Assembly: GCA_946965045.2 (NCBI GenBank)
Contig: OX337234.1
Coordinates: 2,914,001-2,978,000 of the forward strand
Reading direction: 5' to 3'
DNA: 64,000 nt
Source of the DNA: Epithemia pelagica
Taxonomy: Eukaryota > Bacillariophyta > Bacillariophyceae > Surirellales > Surirellaceae
In this document: positions 40,690 through 52,500 of the stretch, piece after piece
Layout of the letters: every line of letters starts with the position of its first letter
Numbering within the stretch: position 1 is the stretch's first letter
The notes under the pieces: model-generated
What the model was told of the DNA's origin: nothing
Database searches by the model: none
The model's input: the letters and a program-made list of their open reading frames with translations, nothing else
Program-made: the position numbers and the translations under genes

Positions 40690-42045
40690 CTACGGCATCT
40701 TCCTTCTCTTTCCCGAACTGCGATCTGCCTGCATGTTTGTTCTTGATTTCATAGAACAGGGCTGACATTCCATGGTGGGAATGAATCCAAATTGACGTTC
40801 CAGATCCCAATCAATCAAAGAATGAGCCAGTTTGCTTTCCGATGGCGACAAGCAGAGAGCCAAGTGCTGTTTGTTCTTCCTAATGGGTGGTCGGCCACCC
40901 CACGCCATGATTCCATCCTCCTCGTCCCACGGACTACGAGTCGTCATGCCCATGTGTTTGTAATAGGTGGGTGCCACCCTTAAGCCAAACCGTTGCGCCA
41001 GTTCTCGAATGACGCGATGAGGATTGGCTTCAAAATCGCGCAAATGAAGGACCACAACGCGGTTGACCGCCGCAGTCGTCGTGTTGTTGCTGGTTTGATG
41101 GGCATTCCATTCGACAAGTTGATGGAGAAGGGCCAATTTGTAGGCACGCAGGGCAAAGACATTGTCAAAGGATGGAGGAATGGTGGGGGATTCTGTCGTG
41201 TTCACCAGCAGGCTGACATTGCGTTCTTTCCAATCGTTCCAGGGTAATGTAAAAAATTCTTGGTTGGACATTTTTCGTGTCTGATTTTTGGCTTGGAGAC
41301 CAATGTAGAAATGGCCATTACAAACCTTTTCTTTTGTCGTGTCGTTTGAATGGTTCACTTTAGTGTTATTCGTCGTCGTCGTCGTCGACGACGACATGGG
41401 AGGACAGAGATGCCAGGGTGTCCGTCGCATAGCATCGGCCCATTGACAGGGACGTCGTACAACCAAGACAAGGAGAGCATGATTGGATACGACCGTGGTA
41501 CTAAAGGTTTCCAGTTCGGCGGTAGTCAAGAGGGAATGTTGGGGACGCCAAATGTGTTTGTATCCCAATACGGGTACTTGAAAGGAATAGGGATATCTGG
41601 AATGATTGGAAGTGGCGTATTGAGGAAAGGCTTGGAACAAGGTTTGTTCAATAAAATTGGTTCCCGAATTGCGTTCCCCGAGTAAGTAAATGGACCGAAC
41701 CATGGCCGAATCTGTAGGTGTTAGGCCTTGGTAGTCGTTGAGCGGTGGCTTATTCTTTCCAGACCGAGTGTCTTCGGATGGAATGTCCTGTCGCCGGTTT
41801 CGTTTCAAGGGCCCTCGTCTGGCATGAGGTTGGTGTTGGCGTTGTTGGTGTGGTTGGCCGTGACTCTGCCGTGGACCACTGGAATCCGAGAAGAGGGGGA
41901 AATTCAAAAAGAGTACCAGCAACACAACAAGAACCATGCCGACGAGATACAAATCCTTGAGATTCCAAACCACATCACCCAGAAATCGATTGGGTTCCGG
42001 CTGTTGGTTCCGACTCTTGTGGCGGCGAGAGGCTCGATTCGTCAT
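40690..42045 (-). CDS. P-loop sulfotransferase-like type II membrane protein
   Basis: 451 residues. The ATG at 42045 is used; the frame opens slightly earlier only at a GTG. A basic N-terminus precedes one hydrophobic helix (~33-51, VGMVLVVLLVLFLNF), then a His/Gln/Arg-rich stem. The lumenal domain starts YLLGERNSGTNFIEQTL (~119-135), a PAPS-binding P-loop of the sulfotransferase superfamily, and LLVLVVRRPCQWADAM fits the family's 3'-phosphate-binding strand. WHLCPPM and several NxT/NxS sequons follow. VVVLHLRDFEANP and the C-terminal LIDWDLERQFGFIP are also superfamily-like. It probably sulfates a glycan or protein in the Golgi; this is inferred from fold motifs only. Confidence 0.78.
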   Translation of the reverse strand: MTNRASRRHKSRNQQPEPNRFLGDVVWNLKDLYLVGMVLVVLLVLFLNFPLFSDSSGPRQSHGQPHQQRQHQPHARRGPLKRNRRQDIPSEDTRSGKNKPPLNDYQGLTPTDSAMVRSIYLLGERNSGTNFIEQTLFQAFPQYATSNHSRYPYSFQVPVLGYKHIWRPQHSLLTTAELETFSTTVVSNHALLVLVVRRPCQWADAMRRTPWHLCPPMSSSTTTTTNNTKVNHSNDTTKEKVCNGHFYIGLQAKNQTRKMSNQEFFTLPWNDWKERNVSLLVNTTESPTIPPSFDNVFALRAYKLALLHQLVEWNAHQTSNNTTTAAVNRVVVLHLRDFEANPHRVIRELAQRFGLRVAPTYYKHMGMTTRSPWDEEDGIMAWGGRPPIRKNKQHLALCLSPSESKLAHSLIDWDLERQFGFIPTMECQPCSMKSRTNMQADRSSGKRRKMP

Positions 42046-42978
42046 GGTCACGACAATGACAGCAACAACAACACTTGGCTCGTGTGTAGAATTGTGCCGA
42101 GTGCGTTGGTTGGTGTCAGGAGAGAGAATGCGTAGAGACAGTTCAAGCGTTGTTCTCTGCCTACTACTCGTTTCGATGGATGCAATCCAATAACTGAAAG
42201 GACGTCACGATGTTTCACTTTCCCATTGCTCTGATGACGATGAGACTCGCATCGTCCATGGGAATTGGGATGACAATCGAGTGTATGTTTGGGGGCGGTG
42301 GATGAAAAACGCGGGGGCGACACCATATCTCAAAAGGGGTGAGCTCTATCCAAAAGATGCTCTAATATGCCCAATGCAAAAGTCGTTTGTGTTGAAGAGC
42401 ATGGAATCCATGAGAATGGCAACATCTTTACAAGAAGCCCTACTAGTTTCAACTATGCAACCAATATGGAGTGGACGATGGTCTTGGTGCGAAAAAAGAT
42501 GGCATTCCTGTGGGACACCCACCAATCCGCCATCCACGTCGACCACAAACAGCAGGTAATATCATACCCCAAGAGAGTCAAAAGACCATTGATAGAGTCC
42601 ATGGACTTGACAACCACATTTCTCGCGAATCATAACTGTGGCCTCACCGGTTGCTGAAACAGTCCCACGCATGTACCGTGAACACCGCCACGACCATGGT
42701 TCACGTTCATACACCAGTCTCTTGTTGTTTCTCGATCCATCCCAGTTCTTGTGTGCACCTGAGGAAAATCCAAAGTATTGAAACTGAAGTGCATGGGATA
42801 TGCAGTCGTCAACGTTAGATGGACTGTGGTTCCTTGGTTCTCCATTCAAGTATTCCACCCCCTGGAAGGAAGGACGGCGATGGATGCAAACAAGGCTTGT
42901 CTTTTTGTAACGAAACGCATACATGTCCAGGCAGCTTTTTGGTGGGTGGTGGCACTCCATCGTTTCCGTGTGCCTCCA
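42046..42978. other. Intergenic; weak minus ORF only
   Basis: Holds the promoter of the sulfotransferase-like gene and the 3' flank of the next minus gene. A minus ATG ORF at 42960-42562 (132 codons, with SRYMRGTVSATGEATVM) has protein-like texture but no recognised family and sits where a 3' UTR is expected. Confidence 0.35.
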
Positions 42979-44718
42979 TCACTTTTTTCGCTTCTTGTGG
43001 GTACTGCTGGTAGTGGTAGCAGCTGCAGTCGTGGTGGCCAAGACGGATGCCGCCGCCGCTGCGGCCGCGGCTGCTTCCGTCGCGGCTGTCGTCGTTGTCG
43101 CGGTAGAACCGGCGGCCACGGCAGCCGCCGCCGCCACAGCCGTCGAGGGACTCGGAGCCGAGGCTGTCGTGTTGTTGTTGTGGTGGTTGTGCGTCAGTGT
43201 CAATCCGGGTGTTGCCTGGGAGGAGGACTGGGATGTAGCTGTTGTGGTGGTGGGTGCCGGAAGGGCGGAAATGCCGGTCCAGGATTCCAATTCTTGAATG
43301 CGCTTGTCTTGTTCGGCAATGCGGGCATCCTGTTCTTGAATGCGCTTGTCTTGTTCGGCAATGCGAGCATCTTGTTCTTGAATCCGCGCATCTTTGTATT
43401 CCAATCGAGCTTCCAACAAGGTGACACGATCGTATCCCCGCGACCCATTGGTTTGCAAGGCGGCCGTGGCCAAGGGACGAGCCAGGCCGTTCGAGGTGGA
43501 ACCACTGTCTGTGGCGGTGGCGGGAGCCGCGGCATCTCCGGATTCAGAGGCAGTATTGTCCTTTGTGGATGTGGTTTCACTTTGGGACTCTCCCAAACTG
43601 GTTGTGGTGGTCGTAGTAGAAGTAGTAGGGAGCGTACGGACCGGCGTCGCACCAACAAGGCTGTTAGTACTCGTATAACTGTCGGGCAAATTGCCTTGCA
43701 ATTCCTTGGCCGATCCTCCCAGTGCCAGGTATTCTTCCACGAGATTTTTCCAGGGATAATTGGGTACGACAATGTATTGTCCTTCAAAACTAACGCCCGA
43801 CAAGTACCCCTGGACCGTGACGCGATCTTGTTGCGTCAAGCCCAATTCCAAGGCTTCGACGGCATTGACTGTTTCTTGCGTCAAGCCACTTCCATCGGCA
43901 TTCAAGACTTCGACGGGAAAATGATGCAAGGCAACATAATCTCGCGTTTGTTTTTGCGTCTTGATATCCGTCGCTGACGTTCCGCCCGTCAAGTATTGAA
44001 AAAAGCGTTGACGACGTTGATTTTCAAATTCGTGCAAGACGGTTTTCTCAATCCGCCGATTGTGCGGCAATTCAATGTACCCCGCCCGACGGCCATCGCG
44101 ATGTTTGGCATGCGGTTTGTTGGGATCGGGTTGACACCAATAGGTGACAATGCGACGACAATCCTTGGGATTGCGACATTGACACTTGACCATTAAAATG
44201 CCATTGACATAGTTGCGTTCACTTCCGCGTTTCTTTTTGCCGCCCGGCGTTGTTGTTGTGGCTTCGACGGCCGATGTAGAGGGTGCTGATGCCACAACAC
44301 AGGTTGCAGCGGTGGATGGTGGTGGTACGTCCGTTGTTGTGGATGTGGTGGTGACGGTGGTGGTTGCGGCTGGTACGGTTGCTGTCGTGGACGGTTCGGG
44401 TGGGGCGGTTGGAGCCGCAGCAGCAGCAGCAGCAGCTTGTGTGGTTGTGGCTGTCGGTTGCGTTGTGGTCGTTGGAACCGACGCACTGGCTGTTGTGGTT
44501 GGTTTGGAACTACTACTACTAGTATTAGCATCCTTTTTGTTGGAGGACAGAGGCAAGGAATATTGCGAATGGTGATAGCCCGTCTTGGCCTTTTTGGCTT
44601 CAATCGTCGTCTTGGGAGGAAGGGGTGGTGCTTGCTTGGCGGTGCCACTGCTGCTGTCGTGTTCTTTTTCCTGCTGTTTGGCTCGTTTGCTCGATCGGGT
44701 TTCACGTTCGGGCGACAT
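42979..44718 (-). CDS. Low-complexity protein with Cys-rich motif and heptad coiled coil
   Basis: 579 residues, starting MSPERETRSSKRAKQQ. The N-terminal third is Thr/Ala/Ser-rich with nuclear-signal-like basic clusters (GGKKKRGSERN). A conserved-looking core (~165-330) contains KCQCRNPKDCRRIVTYWCQP, possibly zinc-binding, then EKTVLHEFENQRRQRFFQYL. Near 440-475 is a perfect heptad series of RIAEQDK/RIQEQDA units, a parallel coiled coil. The C-terminus is poly-Ala and poly-Thr ending in KKRKK. No family recognised; a nuclear protein is the best guess. The opposite strand also has a long ORF here (42778-43977) but with unnatural Cys/Gly/Arg composition. Confidence 0.7.
   Translation of the reverse strand: MSPERETRSSKRAKQQEKEHDSSSGTAKQAPPLPPKTTIEAKKAKTGYHHSQYSLPLSSNKKDANTSSSSSKPTTTASASVPTTTTQPTATTTQAAAAAAAAPTAPPEPSTTATVPAATTTVTTTSTTTDVPPPSTAATCVVASAPSTSAVEATTTTPGGKKKRGSERNYVNGILMVKCQCRNPKDCRRIVTYWCQPDPNKPHAKHRDGRRAGYIELPHNRRIEKTVLHEFENQRRQRFFQYLTGGTSATDIKTQKQTRDYVALHHFPVEVLNADGSGLTQETVNAVEALELGLTQQDRVTVQGYLSGVSFEGQYIVVPNYPWKNLVEEYLALGGSAKELQGNLPDSYTSTNSLVGATPVRTLPTTSTTTTTTSLGESQSETTSTKDNTASESGDAAAPATATDSGSTSNGLARPLATAALQTNGSRGYDRVTLLEARLEYKDARIQEQDARIAEQDKRIQEQDARIAEQDKRIQELESWTGISALPAPTTTTATSQSSSQATPGLTLTHNHHNNNTTASAPSPSTAVAAAAAVAAGSTATTTTAATEAAAAAAAAASVLATTTAAATTTSSTHKKRKK
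43295..43394 (-). repeat. 42-bp tandem repeat encoding the coiled-coil heptads
   Basis: A 42-bp unit (14 residues, two heptads) occurs twice with few changes plus a partial third, read as TTCTTGAATGCGCTTGTCTT and following on the plus strand. Confidence 0.8.
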
Positions 44719-44744
44719 TTTTCAAAAAAGACTAGAACCGTTTC

Positions 44745-44829
<85 letters not shown>

Positions 44830-45946
44830 GGTGGTGGTGGTGGTGGTGGTACAAACTCGCTCTCGTGAGTGTCTTCACTGTGCAGTATACTACTGCTGCG
44901 TCTGTTTTGCCTTGCTTGAGATTCGTGGACCACCACGCTGCAAAAAAAGACCTCGAGAGAATAAGAGGTTGGAAAGTTAAGTTTCCGTTGGTTGGAGTAT
45001 GGATAGAGCGAGAGACGTTGTCGAATGCTAGACCACTTTTCTATTCTCGAGAGAGAGGCGAGATCGATTGTTCTATTGTAGATCACCCACAAGAGAAGAG
45101 AGAGATGCTATGTTGATGCGTAGAGATTCAAAAGATGTGCTGTTTCTACGTGATTCTCTACGTAATTTGGGTACTGGTCCAAAGGGGTCAAGCAATTGAA
45201 GCACCCAACCTCTGGTTCGGGTGGCACGTTCCACTCCCCATATTTTCCACCATAGATACAGATATTTGCAAGAATGAACCATTATCATGTATAGCCTCTG
45301 AGTAGTATCAGATTTCACTCATTTTCTCCGCCCCGGCCAATCTGTTGTGCCCCACACACCGTCGTTCGGACGGAACGGCACTGCGGTGGAAGTGGACCAG
45401 GGAATGAATCTGAGCAGGGTTCCTATTCTCAACGTACTCTCTGGTGTTTTACTGTGCTGGTTCTCATTACTAGCATATAACATGATAAGAATAAGAACGA
45501 TGAGGGGTATTCTGGACAGTCGGTCCTCCACCACCCACCACAATGATGGTGTGGAGTTTGGAAGAGAGCCATTCGACTTTGGGACGATCTTGGGGCTTGC
45601 TGTGTGAGGCAGAGAGAGAGACGGAGTACACTACTGAGATCTACCACAGCCAAGGACAAGCCAAACGTTGTCCATCTCAGAGAATCTGTCTGCTTCGTTG
45701 GCACACACTAGAATATCTCTGATTGGGAAAATATCCTTCCTCCTCGTGCTTTGGTGTGAAACCCTTGGCACTTGGCACTCGCAGTGAGCTGGTTGGTTGT
45801 GAGACTTGGGTTGTTGCTGTTGTAAGGGAAACAACAACACGAGGTGGAACATTGAAAAGACAGCGACGAACGAAACCAAGACGAGGATTGGGAGGTAATA
45901 TAGTAAAGAGAGAGAGCGTATAGCGTAGAACCACACTCACAGAGAT
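44719..45946. other. Divergent intergenic region between two low-complexity protein genes
   Basis: About 1.2 kb between a minus and a plus gene, so it should contain both promoters. It holds the long microsatellite described separately. Nothing else recognised. Confidence 0.45.
44744..44850. repeat. Trinucleotide microsatellite (TTG)~28 then (GTG)~7
   Basis: An uninterrupted TTG/GTT run from about 44744 to 44829 grades into GTG repeats to 44850. On the minus strand this is a CAC/CAA run 26 bp ahead of the 44718 start codon, so it is probably in that gene's 5' leader. Confidence 0.95.
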
Positions 45947-47662
45947 ATGAGTTCTCGATCCAACCGAAAAACGACCTCCAAGTCGTCGTCGTCGGCCAAA
46001 CCACGAGACGAGGAGGAGGAGAACCCCAACGACAAGGATGAAACACCACCACCGCCACCTCGTCGATCCAGTCGTCGTCTCAGTGCCAAAAAAGAGGCCG
46101 AAGCAGTGAAAGAAGAACCACTCCCCAAAAAGAAGACGACCAAACGCAAAGTCATTCACGAGAGTGACCAGGACGACGATCCAGAGGACGACAAGCCTAC
46201 CAAGCAACAACAAGAAGAAGAAGAAGACGATGACCCCGATGGCATTGGCGATGCCGATCTTTCGGGGAGTGAAAGCAGTAGTGACGACGACTCGGAGGAG
46301 GAGGATGACACCTTTCATCCTTCGAAACATGGCAAGAAGGAACCAAAAAAGTCCAATGCGTCTGCCTTGCGAATGTTGGAAAAAATCAAAAACAAGGCCA
46401 AACAACCACCCAAAGCACGGCGGCGACCATTGTCGCGTCATGAGGAAGAAGAAGAAGAAGACGACGAGGATTCCGATGGCCCCGTCATTCCCAAGAAGCG
46501 ATTGCGCAAGCAACGGAAGGACGACACGGAGGAGGATGACGACGAGGACGACTTGGTCATTCCCAAACGAGCCAAACGAACCAGTGGAACCGACGATACC
46601 GCTGTCGTGCCACGCAAAAAGGATGTCATTGGTGACACCAAGAATAAGAAAAAGGGCAAAAGCGAGCCCACCAGCTCGTTGCTGGGAAACATGGCACAAC
46701 CACTTCCCGAGGAAACTACGGAAGCACAAGCACGGACCAATCGGAATCATCCAGGGGGTCGTTCTCGATGGACGGGTGGCGATCGCAACCCAGCCAACAA
46801 CACCAACAATCCCAACAACAACAAGATGAATCCTCCTCATCCAAACAATACTCATGCCAACAAGAGCAGTAGTGGCAAACAACTCGGGTCGGTCGCATTG
46901 TTGAATCTTCCCCATGACATTCCCCGGACCGGAGGACCGGCACCCACGACAGCCTTGTCGCCCCAGGCGCAACAACGATTGCAACGAGGTGTCAATGCCA
47001 TTGAGAAACGAATCTTGTCCCATGTCACACGCTTGTGTCAATCGTACCAATCCATCATTGTCCTTCCCGACCATTCGGACCTGGGAGGACGCTACAAACG
47101 ATCGAATCATTCTTCTGCTTCCTCCTTTGCGGCCACGATTGATTTGACGGGAAGCTTTTTGGTAGGCTCGTCGTCCTATTCCTCCAGCAACAGCAGTACC
47201 ATGCTCGAGTCCAAGAATCAGGTTCCTCCTCCAGGATTGGATCAATACGATTTCTTTGATACCAATGAGCAGGGAGATATTGTCTTGATGCCACGTCCAC
47301 CCATGTTCCCCGAAGATTTTCGACCCGACCAAAAACCGCATGCCTTGTCGTGGTGGGGTGTTGTGGAACCCTCCATGGGTGCGGGAAAATATGCACCATC
47401 CCCACAGGATCGCGAGAGTCGCACTACTCGATCGACCACCCGTCCGGCGGCTGCGGTGGAACCCTCGCATCCGTCTCGGTCTCATCATGCTTTGGCACAA
47501 CGAGGAACAGGAGGACGATCGTCCGGTGATCGATATGCACACGACACGTCGACGACAAGACAGCGATCGTTTCATCCATCTTCGGGTCCTGCACGAGGAG
47601 GAGGAGGATCGTCATCTCGCCCGGAACATGCACGAGGTGGTGGCGGCGGAGGTCGCCGGTGA
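45947..47662 (+). CDS. Acidic/basic low-complexity nuclear-type protein
   Basis: 571 residues. The first ~230 alternate acidic runs (QQEEEEDDD, HEEEEEEDDEDSDG, EEDDDEDD) with basic clusters (PKKKTTKRKV, KARRRPLSRH, PKKRLRKQRK), typical of chromatin or nucleolar proteins. A PVIPKKR/LVIPKRAKR motif is repeated. A more ordered part (~345-470) contains SPQAQQRLQRGVNAIEKRIL, YQSIIVLPDHSDLGG and a Pro/Phe patch near DIVLMPRPPMFPEDF. The end is Arg/Gly/Ser-rich (RGGGGGGRR), RGG-like and perhaps RNA-binding. No family recognised. The long antisense ORF here is hydrophobic nonsense. Confidence 0.65.
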   Translation: MSSRSNRKTTSKSSSSAKPRDEEEENPNDKDETPPPPPRRSSRRLSAKKEAEAVKEEPLPKKKTTKRKVIHESDQDDDPEDDKPTKQQQEEEEDDDPDGIGDADLSGSESSSDDDSEEEDDTFHPSKHGKKEPKKSNASALRMLEKIKNKAKQPPKARRRPLSRHEEEEEEDDEDSDGPVIPKKRLRKQRKDDTEEDDDEDDLVIPKRAKRTSGTDDTAVVPRKKDVIGDTKNKKKGKSEPTSSLLGNMAQPLPEETTEAQARTNRNHPGGRSRWTGGDRNPANNTNNPNNNKMNPPHPNNTHANKSSSGKQLGSVALLNLPHDIPRTGGPAPTTALSPQAQQRLQRGVNAIEKRILSHVTRLCQSYQSIIVLPDHSDLGGRYKRSNHSSASSFAATIDLTGSFLVGSSSYSSSNSSTMLESKNQVPPPGLDQYDFFDTNEQGDIVLMPRPPMFPEDFRPDQKPHALSWWGVVEPSMGAGKYAPSPQDRESRTTRSTTRPAAAVEPSHPSRSHHALAQRGTGGRSSGDRYAHDTSTTRQRSFHPSSGPARGGGGSSSRPEHARGGGGGGRR

Positions 47663-49563
47663 GAGGAGGAGAATGATACGTTTTCGTGCGTCATTTGGAA
47701 GTGCAAAGGCCCGGGATATAGATTTTGTTTCCTCAAGAAAACCAATTGTCGATTCTCAAGATGCCTCAAGATGTGGTATACGCAAATTCTCAGGATACAT
47801 ACATTTTGTCCCTCTCTTCCGTCAAGACGAGCAATGACCGTTCTCAAGAATGGATGGAGTTCCAGTCAACCATATAAATATAACGAATCGATTCCGTTTC
47901 CATGCGACGACATTTCATAGACACCGGGACTGTTCATCCCGACGTGGGGAGTCAGGACCATTCGTCGAACCGAAGAAGAATTCAAACGTTGGCGACTGAC
48001 GGTGACATGACCGATGTGAAGAGTGGCGATAATTGTATTTTTGGAGGTCTTTCTATTTCAAGGATATTTGCCGTTTACGCAAGGCACAACTCTAGCTATT
48101 ATATACCAGGGAAAAGGTTTTGATTCAAATGTCTTGGATGCGATGGAGGTTTTTTGGACCAGACGAAATTGTATCTTCAACTAATAGGTTTCTCCGTTAC
48201 TGTGATGGAGCACCCGTGAATGGCTACACAACCAAAAGACGGTTTTGAACAAAGCGTCCCAGGAAGAGAGAAACGAAATTGTCGACCAGATTCCCGACAG
48301 TCTACGGTTCGGGCCCATAGATTGGGAAAGAAAGACGGCATGTTAAATTTTTACGCTATGTATTGATACCGTAGGGGGCCATGGAAACACCATCCGCCTA
48401 ACAGAGGAACAAGAACAAACATCAAGTCAACATACGAGGGATTGATTGTCATCGCGGTGAGGTGGTCCGTCCTCCGACAGCAACGCTGTCTTTTTGCAAC
48501 TTTATGTTTCCTTAAGCCCAACGCGGTAAGATGCAGCCATTCCATTGCTGCTAGATTCTCTTTGGGTTCTTAGGATCAACGCTTCCTATTGTTGGAGGAA
48601 TGTCGCATGTCGCCACAGGATTGTTTTGGCTGTGGAAAGTTGAACGTGCATAATAGAAGAACTTCAAAGACATGAACAAAAGGGATCATGTGGAAAACAC
48701 AGAGCGCACATGTGGTCTGGAAACATCCTACGCCCTTGATATGGGCCTAACTTTTCTAAGTTCAATTTGTCGTTCACGCGGGAGGACTTGCCTGTTCAAG
48801 TGGTTGCTTCCTCAGTGATGCTGCTATTAGAGACAAATCAGTTGGAGGAACAAGGTATGTTGATGGGAACATCAAATTCTCAACTCTTTATTGATGGCCC
48901 CAGCTGTGAGACTCACCTTTCTATATGTCCTTTTATATACACAGGCCGATAGGGATCTATTGGAGTAAAAGAAAACGTATCTTCCCAGAGTGGTTGGGGG
49001 TCTGATATGCTCGATTCATCTGCGGCACGTAGGAATAGTTTCATATAGGTATCAACTCTGCAACAAAGAATTGTTCTTATTGCTCTTGACACTTCAATGG
49101 ACGTGATCAGATGGTCCAAACATGTATGATACAACGGGAGGTGTGTGTGTATGTCCCTTTCTGTGGACGGAGAACCCTCTTGTTGACCCAATGACCCCTC
49201 AAACAACAGGCCTGGAAGGCGATGTGCAGATGGGTCAGGAAGAACTACATACGTGGTGAGTGCAAGGGTCGAAGCCACCCAAGAGGGTAGGACAGGGCTT
49301 GGATATGAGCAAGAGCAACCATTTGAAAGAAAAACCAAAGAAGCAGGGTCTATCATGAGTTGAAGCTAAATGCAGATGGTTTTGAATCAAACTTGGTGAA
49401 GCTATCAGGCTTAAATGGCGATAGTGTCGCAACAATCAACCTCGTGACTCGATGAGACAAGAGAAAGTCTGATCTAGGACCACGGGATGAAAGTTTCCTC
49501 TCCAGGACAACCCAGATGAGAGACATCATTCCATGTACAAGCCCCAAGTATAAATCGGTTCAT
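47663..49563. other. Long intergenic stretch, no supported gene
   Basis: About 1.9 kb, the 3' flank of two convergent genes (acidic protein, plus; NCA2-type, minus). Short ORFs such as minus 49356-48913 have no recognisable domain. I see no repeats or RNA gene. Confidence 0.4.
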
Positions 49564-52500
49564 CTATTGACGCCGCAGTTGACTATGATGCTCAAAGAAA
49601 TGGCCAGTACTGATAACCTTGAGGAAAGGATAGGACCGTGTCATTCGGGCCACTATTTGAAGCTGCTGCTTGATCGAGACAGCTCCACGTTCTCCGGCAA
49701 GTTCCGAGAGATCTTCATTGACACTACGAATCATTTCGTCGTTGAAGCGACGACGCTCTCTCCACATAATAGTGCGACATTCATGTATCAGTAGCATTAA
49801 CATACCCAAGTCATCCGCGCCCAAAACGCTTGGATTATGTGAAGCTTTCGTATTGACTGGTGCAACGCACCGTGTATCTGGTGGGTTGTCTCTCATTACC
49901 AGAAGACGTTCGATGTCCAAGACAATGGATCGGAAGGACGCATAAGTTTCTTCTCGGCTCTTACCGAGTCTCAGAAGGGCGTAGAAAAGGTATCGGATGA
50001 TTCTAGTTTCCACGTACACAATCATGAACACTGGTGTAATAGCAGCTAGGTTCATGTTGATGTCATTGGCAGACATAACCCTGTTCATTCATTTTTTGAA
50101 AGTGAGAGACGATTCTACAAGACATCAACAGAGGACGACCGACTCGTCCGACTTACTCATCCATTGCATGAAGAGCATTCATCATTTCCTGTGACGAAAC
50201 ACAAACGTGAGTCTCTTACCCAAAGCCACGGGTATAACACCGTCCATCGTACCTTTTTGAGCCACTGCATCTCAATGAAACTCATGCGAACAACCTCCAA
50301 TGTATTCAAACCAAGAGATTTCATATATTCCTCCTTCATTTCTTCTACCAATGTCACATCCATCGCATCTGCCAGAGATTGGCGTTGGGTGTCGGGCATG
50401 CCAGGATGGGTGTCGTCCAACCAGCTCTTGATCATTTTCTTTAAAACTTCAATGGACTCCATGCGAGCTTTTTTGTCACTGAAACTTGTCCGCCCTTTCC
50501 AAATTTCGTCGAATCTGTGGTTCAGGTGAGGGCAAGTGTGAGGGGGGATGCAAAGCAGAGAAAAACTACTAGACAACGTAGTCAGGCAGAGGTTGCTACT
50601 CACATTGCCATGACGGGTGCTTGTATGCGGGTGACGACAAAGTACTTGACTGATCGTACAAGGGAGGAAATCAAGATTCGAAACCTTCCATGCCGTACCA
50701 ACCAAATGGCAAAGGGGATACTAGGGGCCAAGAAGAACCAATTTCGTCTCCACCAATTGGGAGGTTGCAGTCGTTCCAGTCTCCGTTGTCGTTGAATGTC
50801 CATGACATCTTCCATGGCATTCAAGAGCTCTGAAACTTCTTCCGTCAAGGCTGGCAAATCCGCAATCACGACACGAGATGTACCGGGCGTTTGCTCCATG
50901 CCTGGCGTCATACCTTCGGCAGTGCGGACAGGCCCCGCATCCAGTGCCCAAGTTGGAAGAGCTGCATTTTTACGCAGAGAAGTAGGCGGAGCCACGAAAC
51001 TATCGTCAACAGCTCGAGTGGGCGACTCATGGCTTTCGTTGTCATATTGATCTGTTGCACTGCCGTTCCAATTTGATTCAAATGGCAAGGAGACGGTGCC
51101 GTTCGAGGCTCGGTTCAATTGCCTTCTTACTAATGCAATCGCATCTACCGACCACTTGGCCAAGAACAGGGGATCATCGACAAAGGTTCCACCTCCATCT
51201 CGATTCCGAACGTGAACATCTCCGCCCAAACCTCGTTTGAGGTCATTGGTGCTTTCATGTTTGGATGGTATTCGGCCAAGTTTGGATGACAACTTGTGTG
51301 ATTGGCCTTGTCGAATGCAGGTTAAAGACTGCCGCCCGCTACTTCGTGACTCGTTGCCTTCTCCATCGGAAACGACAGGCGTTCGATTCAACGAGGATCC
51401 ACTACTGGTCTCACGTATCATGCCCGGGTCTGCGTCATCCAGGTCTCGTTGTCTCGATGCAGCGCCTCCAGGACCAGGCATGTTGCTTGTTGTTGGTGGA
51501 AATGATTCTTGTTCCTGAGGCATTGGTTGTGGTGGCGGTGGTGGTATGGATTCGAATTCTTCTTCGGGTTGAATGGATCCATCAAAACCTGGTGCCACTT
51601 GGGCCCACCAATGACCTCCCTGTCCCAAGACACCCCATTGCGCCACACCTCGTTGCCAGCCGGCATGTAACAAATGTTGCTGCAATTCTCCAATGGCGGC
51701 ACACCGTCGCGCCAAAACGGCTTGACTTTGGGCCACCAATTTGCCCACTCGACGATGATTGTATCCACCCTCCGACATCCATACTGTTGTTTCCGATATC
51801 CCGTAAAAACCAAATGTCAAAACACGACACAAACGGAGAGACACACAAATCAAGAGAAAAACGCACAAGGTTGGAAAACTAGCGCTCCAAAGCAACGCAG
51901 TAGCACGAGACGTGTACAAACCCAGTCATTTTTTGTAGGGTCGTATTTGTGGTGAGTGGTTCTCTTACCTAACGGTCCCGCTTCCAAAAAGGACCATCCT
52001 GGATGTTCCCATCGCAAGGACCAAAAGCGAAGAGCAGAGTTCAATTCGACAGCTTCTTCCAAGGCCAAATCACGCCACGCTCGAATCGTTCCTTCCGCTA
52101 AATGAGCTGCCGTTTCCGCAGTGGCATTGGCTCGTGCTTGTAGGTTTCGATGTGGGGGACGATCGCGACGACGAAGCGGAGGAGCCATGGGACGTTGGTG
52201 CAATACCTCTTCGTCGTCGTCGTCTTCGAGGCACAAGGGTGGAGCTTCCGACCAACTGCCTTCATCGGCAGCAGTCAACAAAGAAGACGATTCTCGTGGT
52301 AGTGGAGGAGGATGAACCGAGGAGGATGTATGTGTTGTTCCACCTCTACTACTACTTTTACGTTTCCAGCCACTGGGTGTGGTTGTGTTTGTGGTCTCCT
52401 GGTCGTGATCGGTACCCATTTCGTCCCCCAGGGGCAAGCCCACTGGTGTTTCGAGATTGTTGTCTCCTCCTCCTCCTGTAACAGGATTGTTGTTGTTGTT

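Noticed and set aside
41372-41398. CGTCGT...ACGACG palindrome in the sulfotransferase-like gene
   Set aside because: It arises from Ser and Thr codon runs (SSS-TTTTT) and needs no structural explanation.
42778-43977. 399-codon plus ORF opposite the coiled-coil protein gene
   Set aside because: Cys/Gly/Arg-rich antisense of poly-Ala and poly-Thr codons; the minus frame has heptads and a Cys motif.
45677-47575. 632-codon minus ORF opposite the acidic protein gene
   Set aside because: Its composition is Phe/Leu/Val/Trp-rich without domain order, as expected from reading acidic and Ser codons backwards; the plus frame has a clear protein-like pattern.
48913-49356. 147-codon minus ORF in the long intergenic stretch
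   Set aside because: No domain, no coding-like continuity with neighbours, and no splice signals that extend it.
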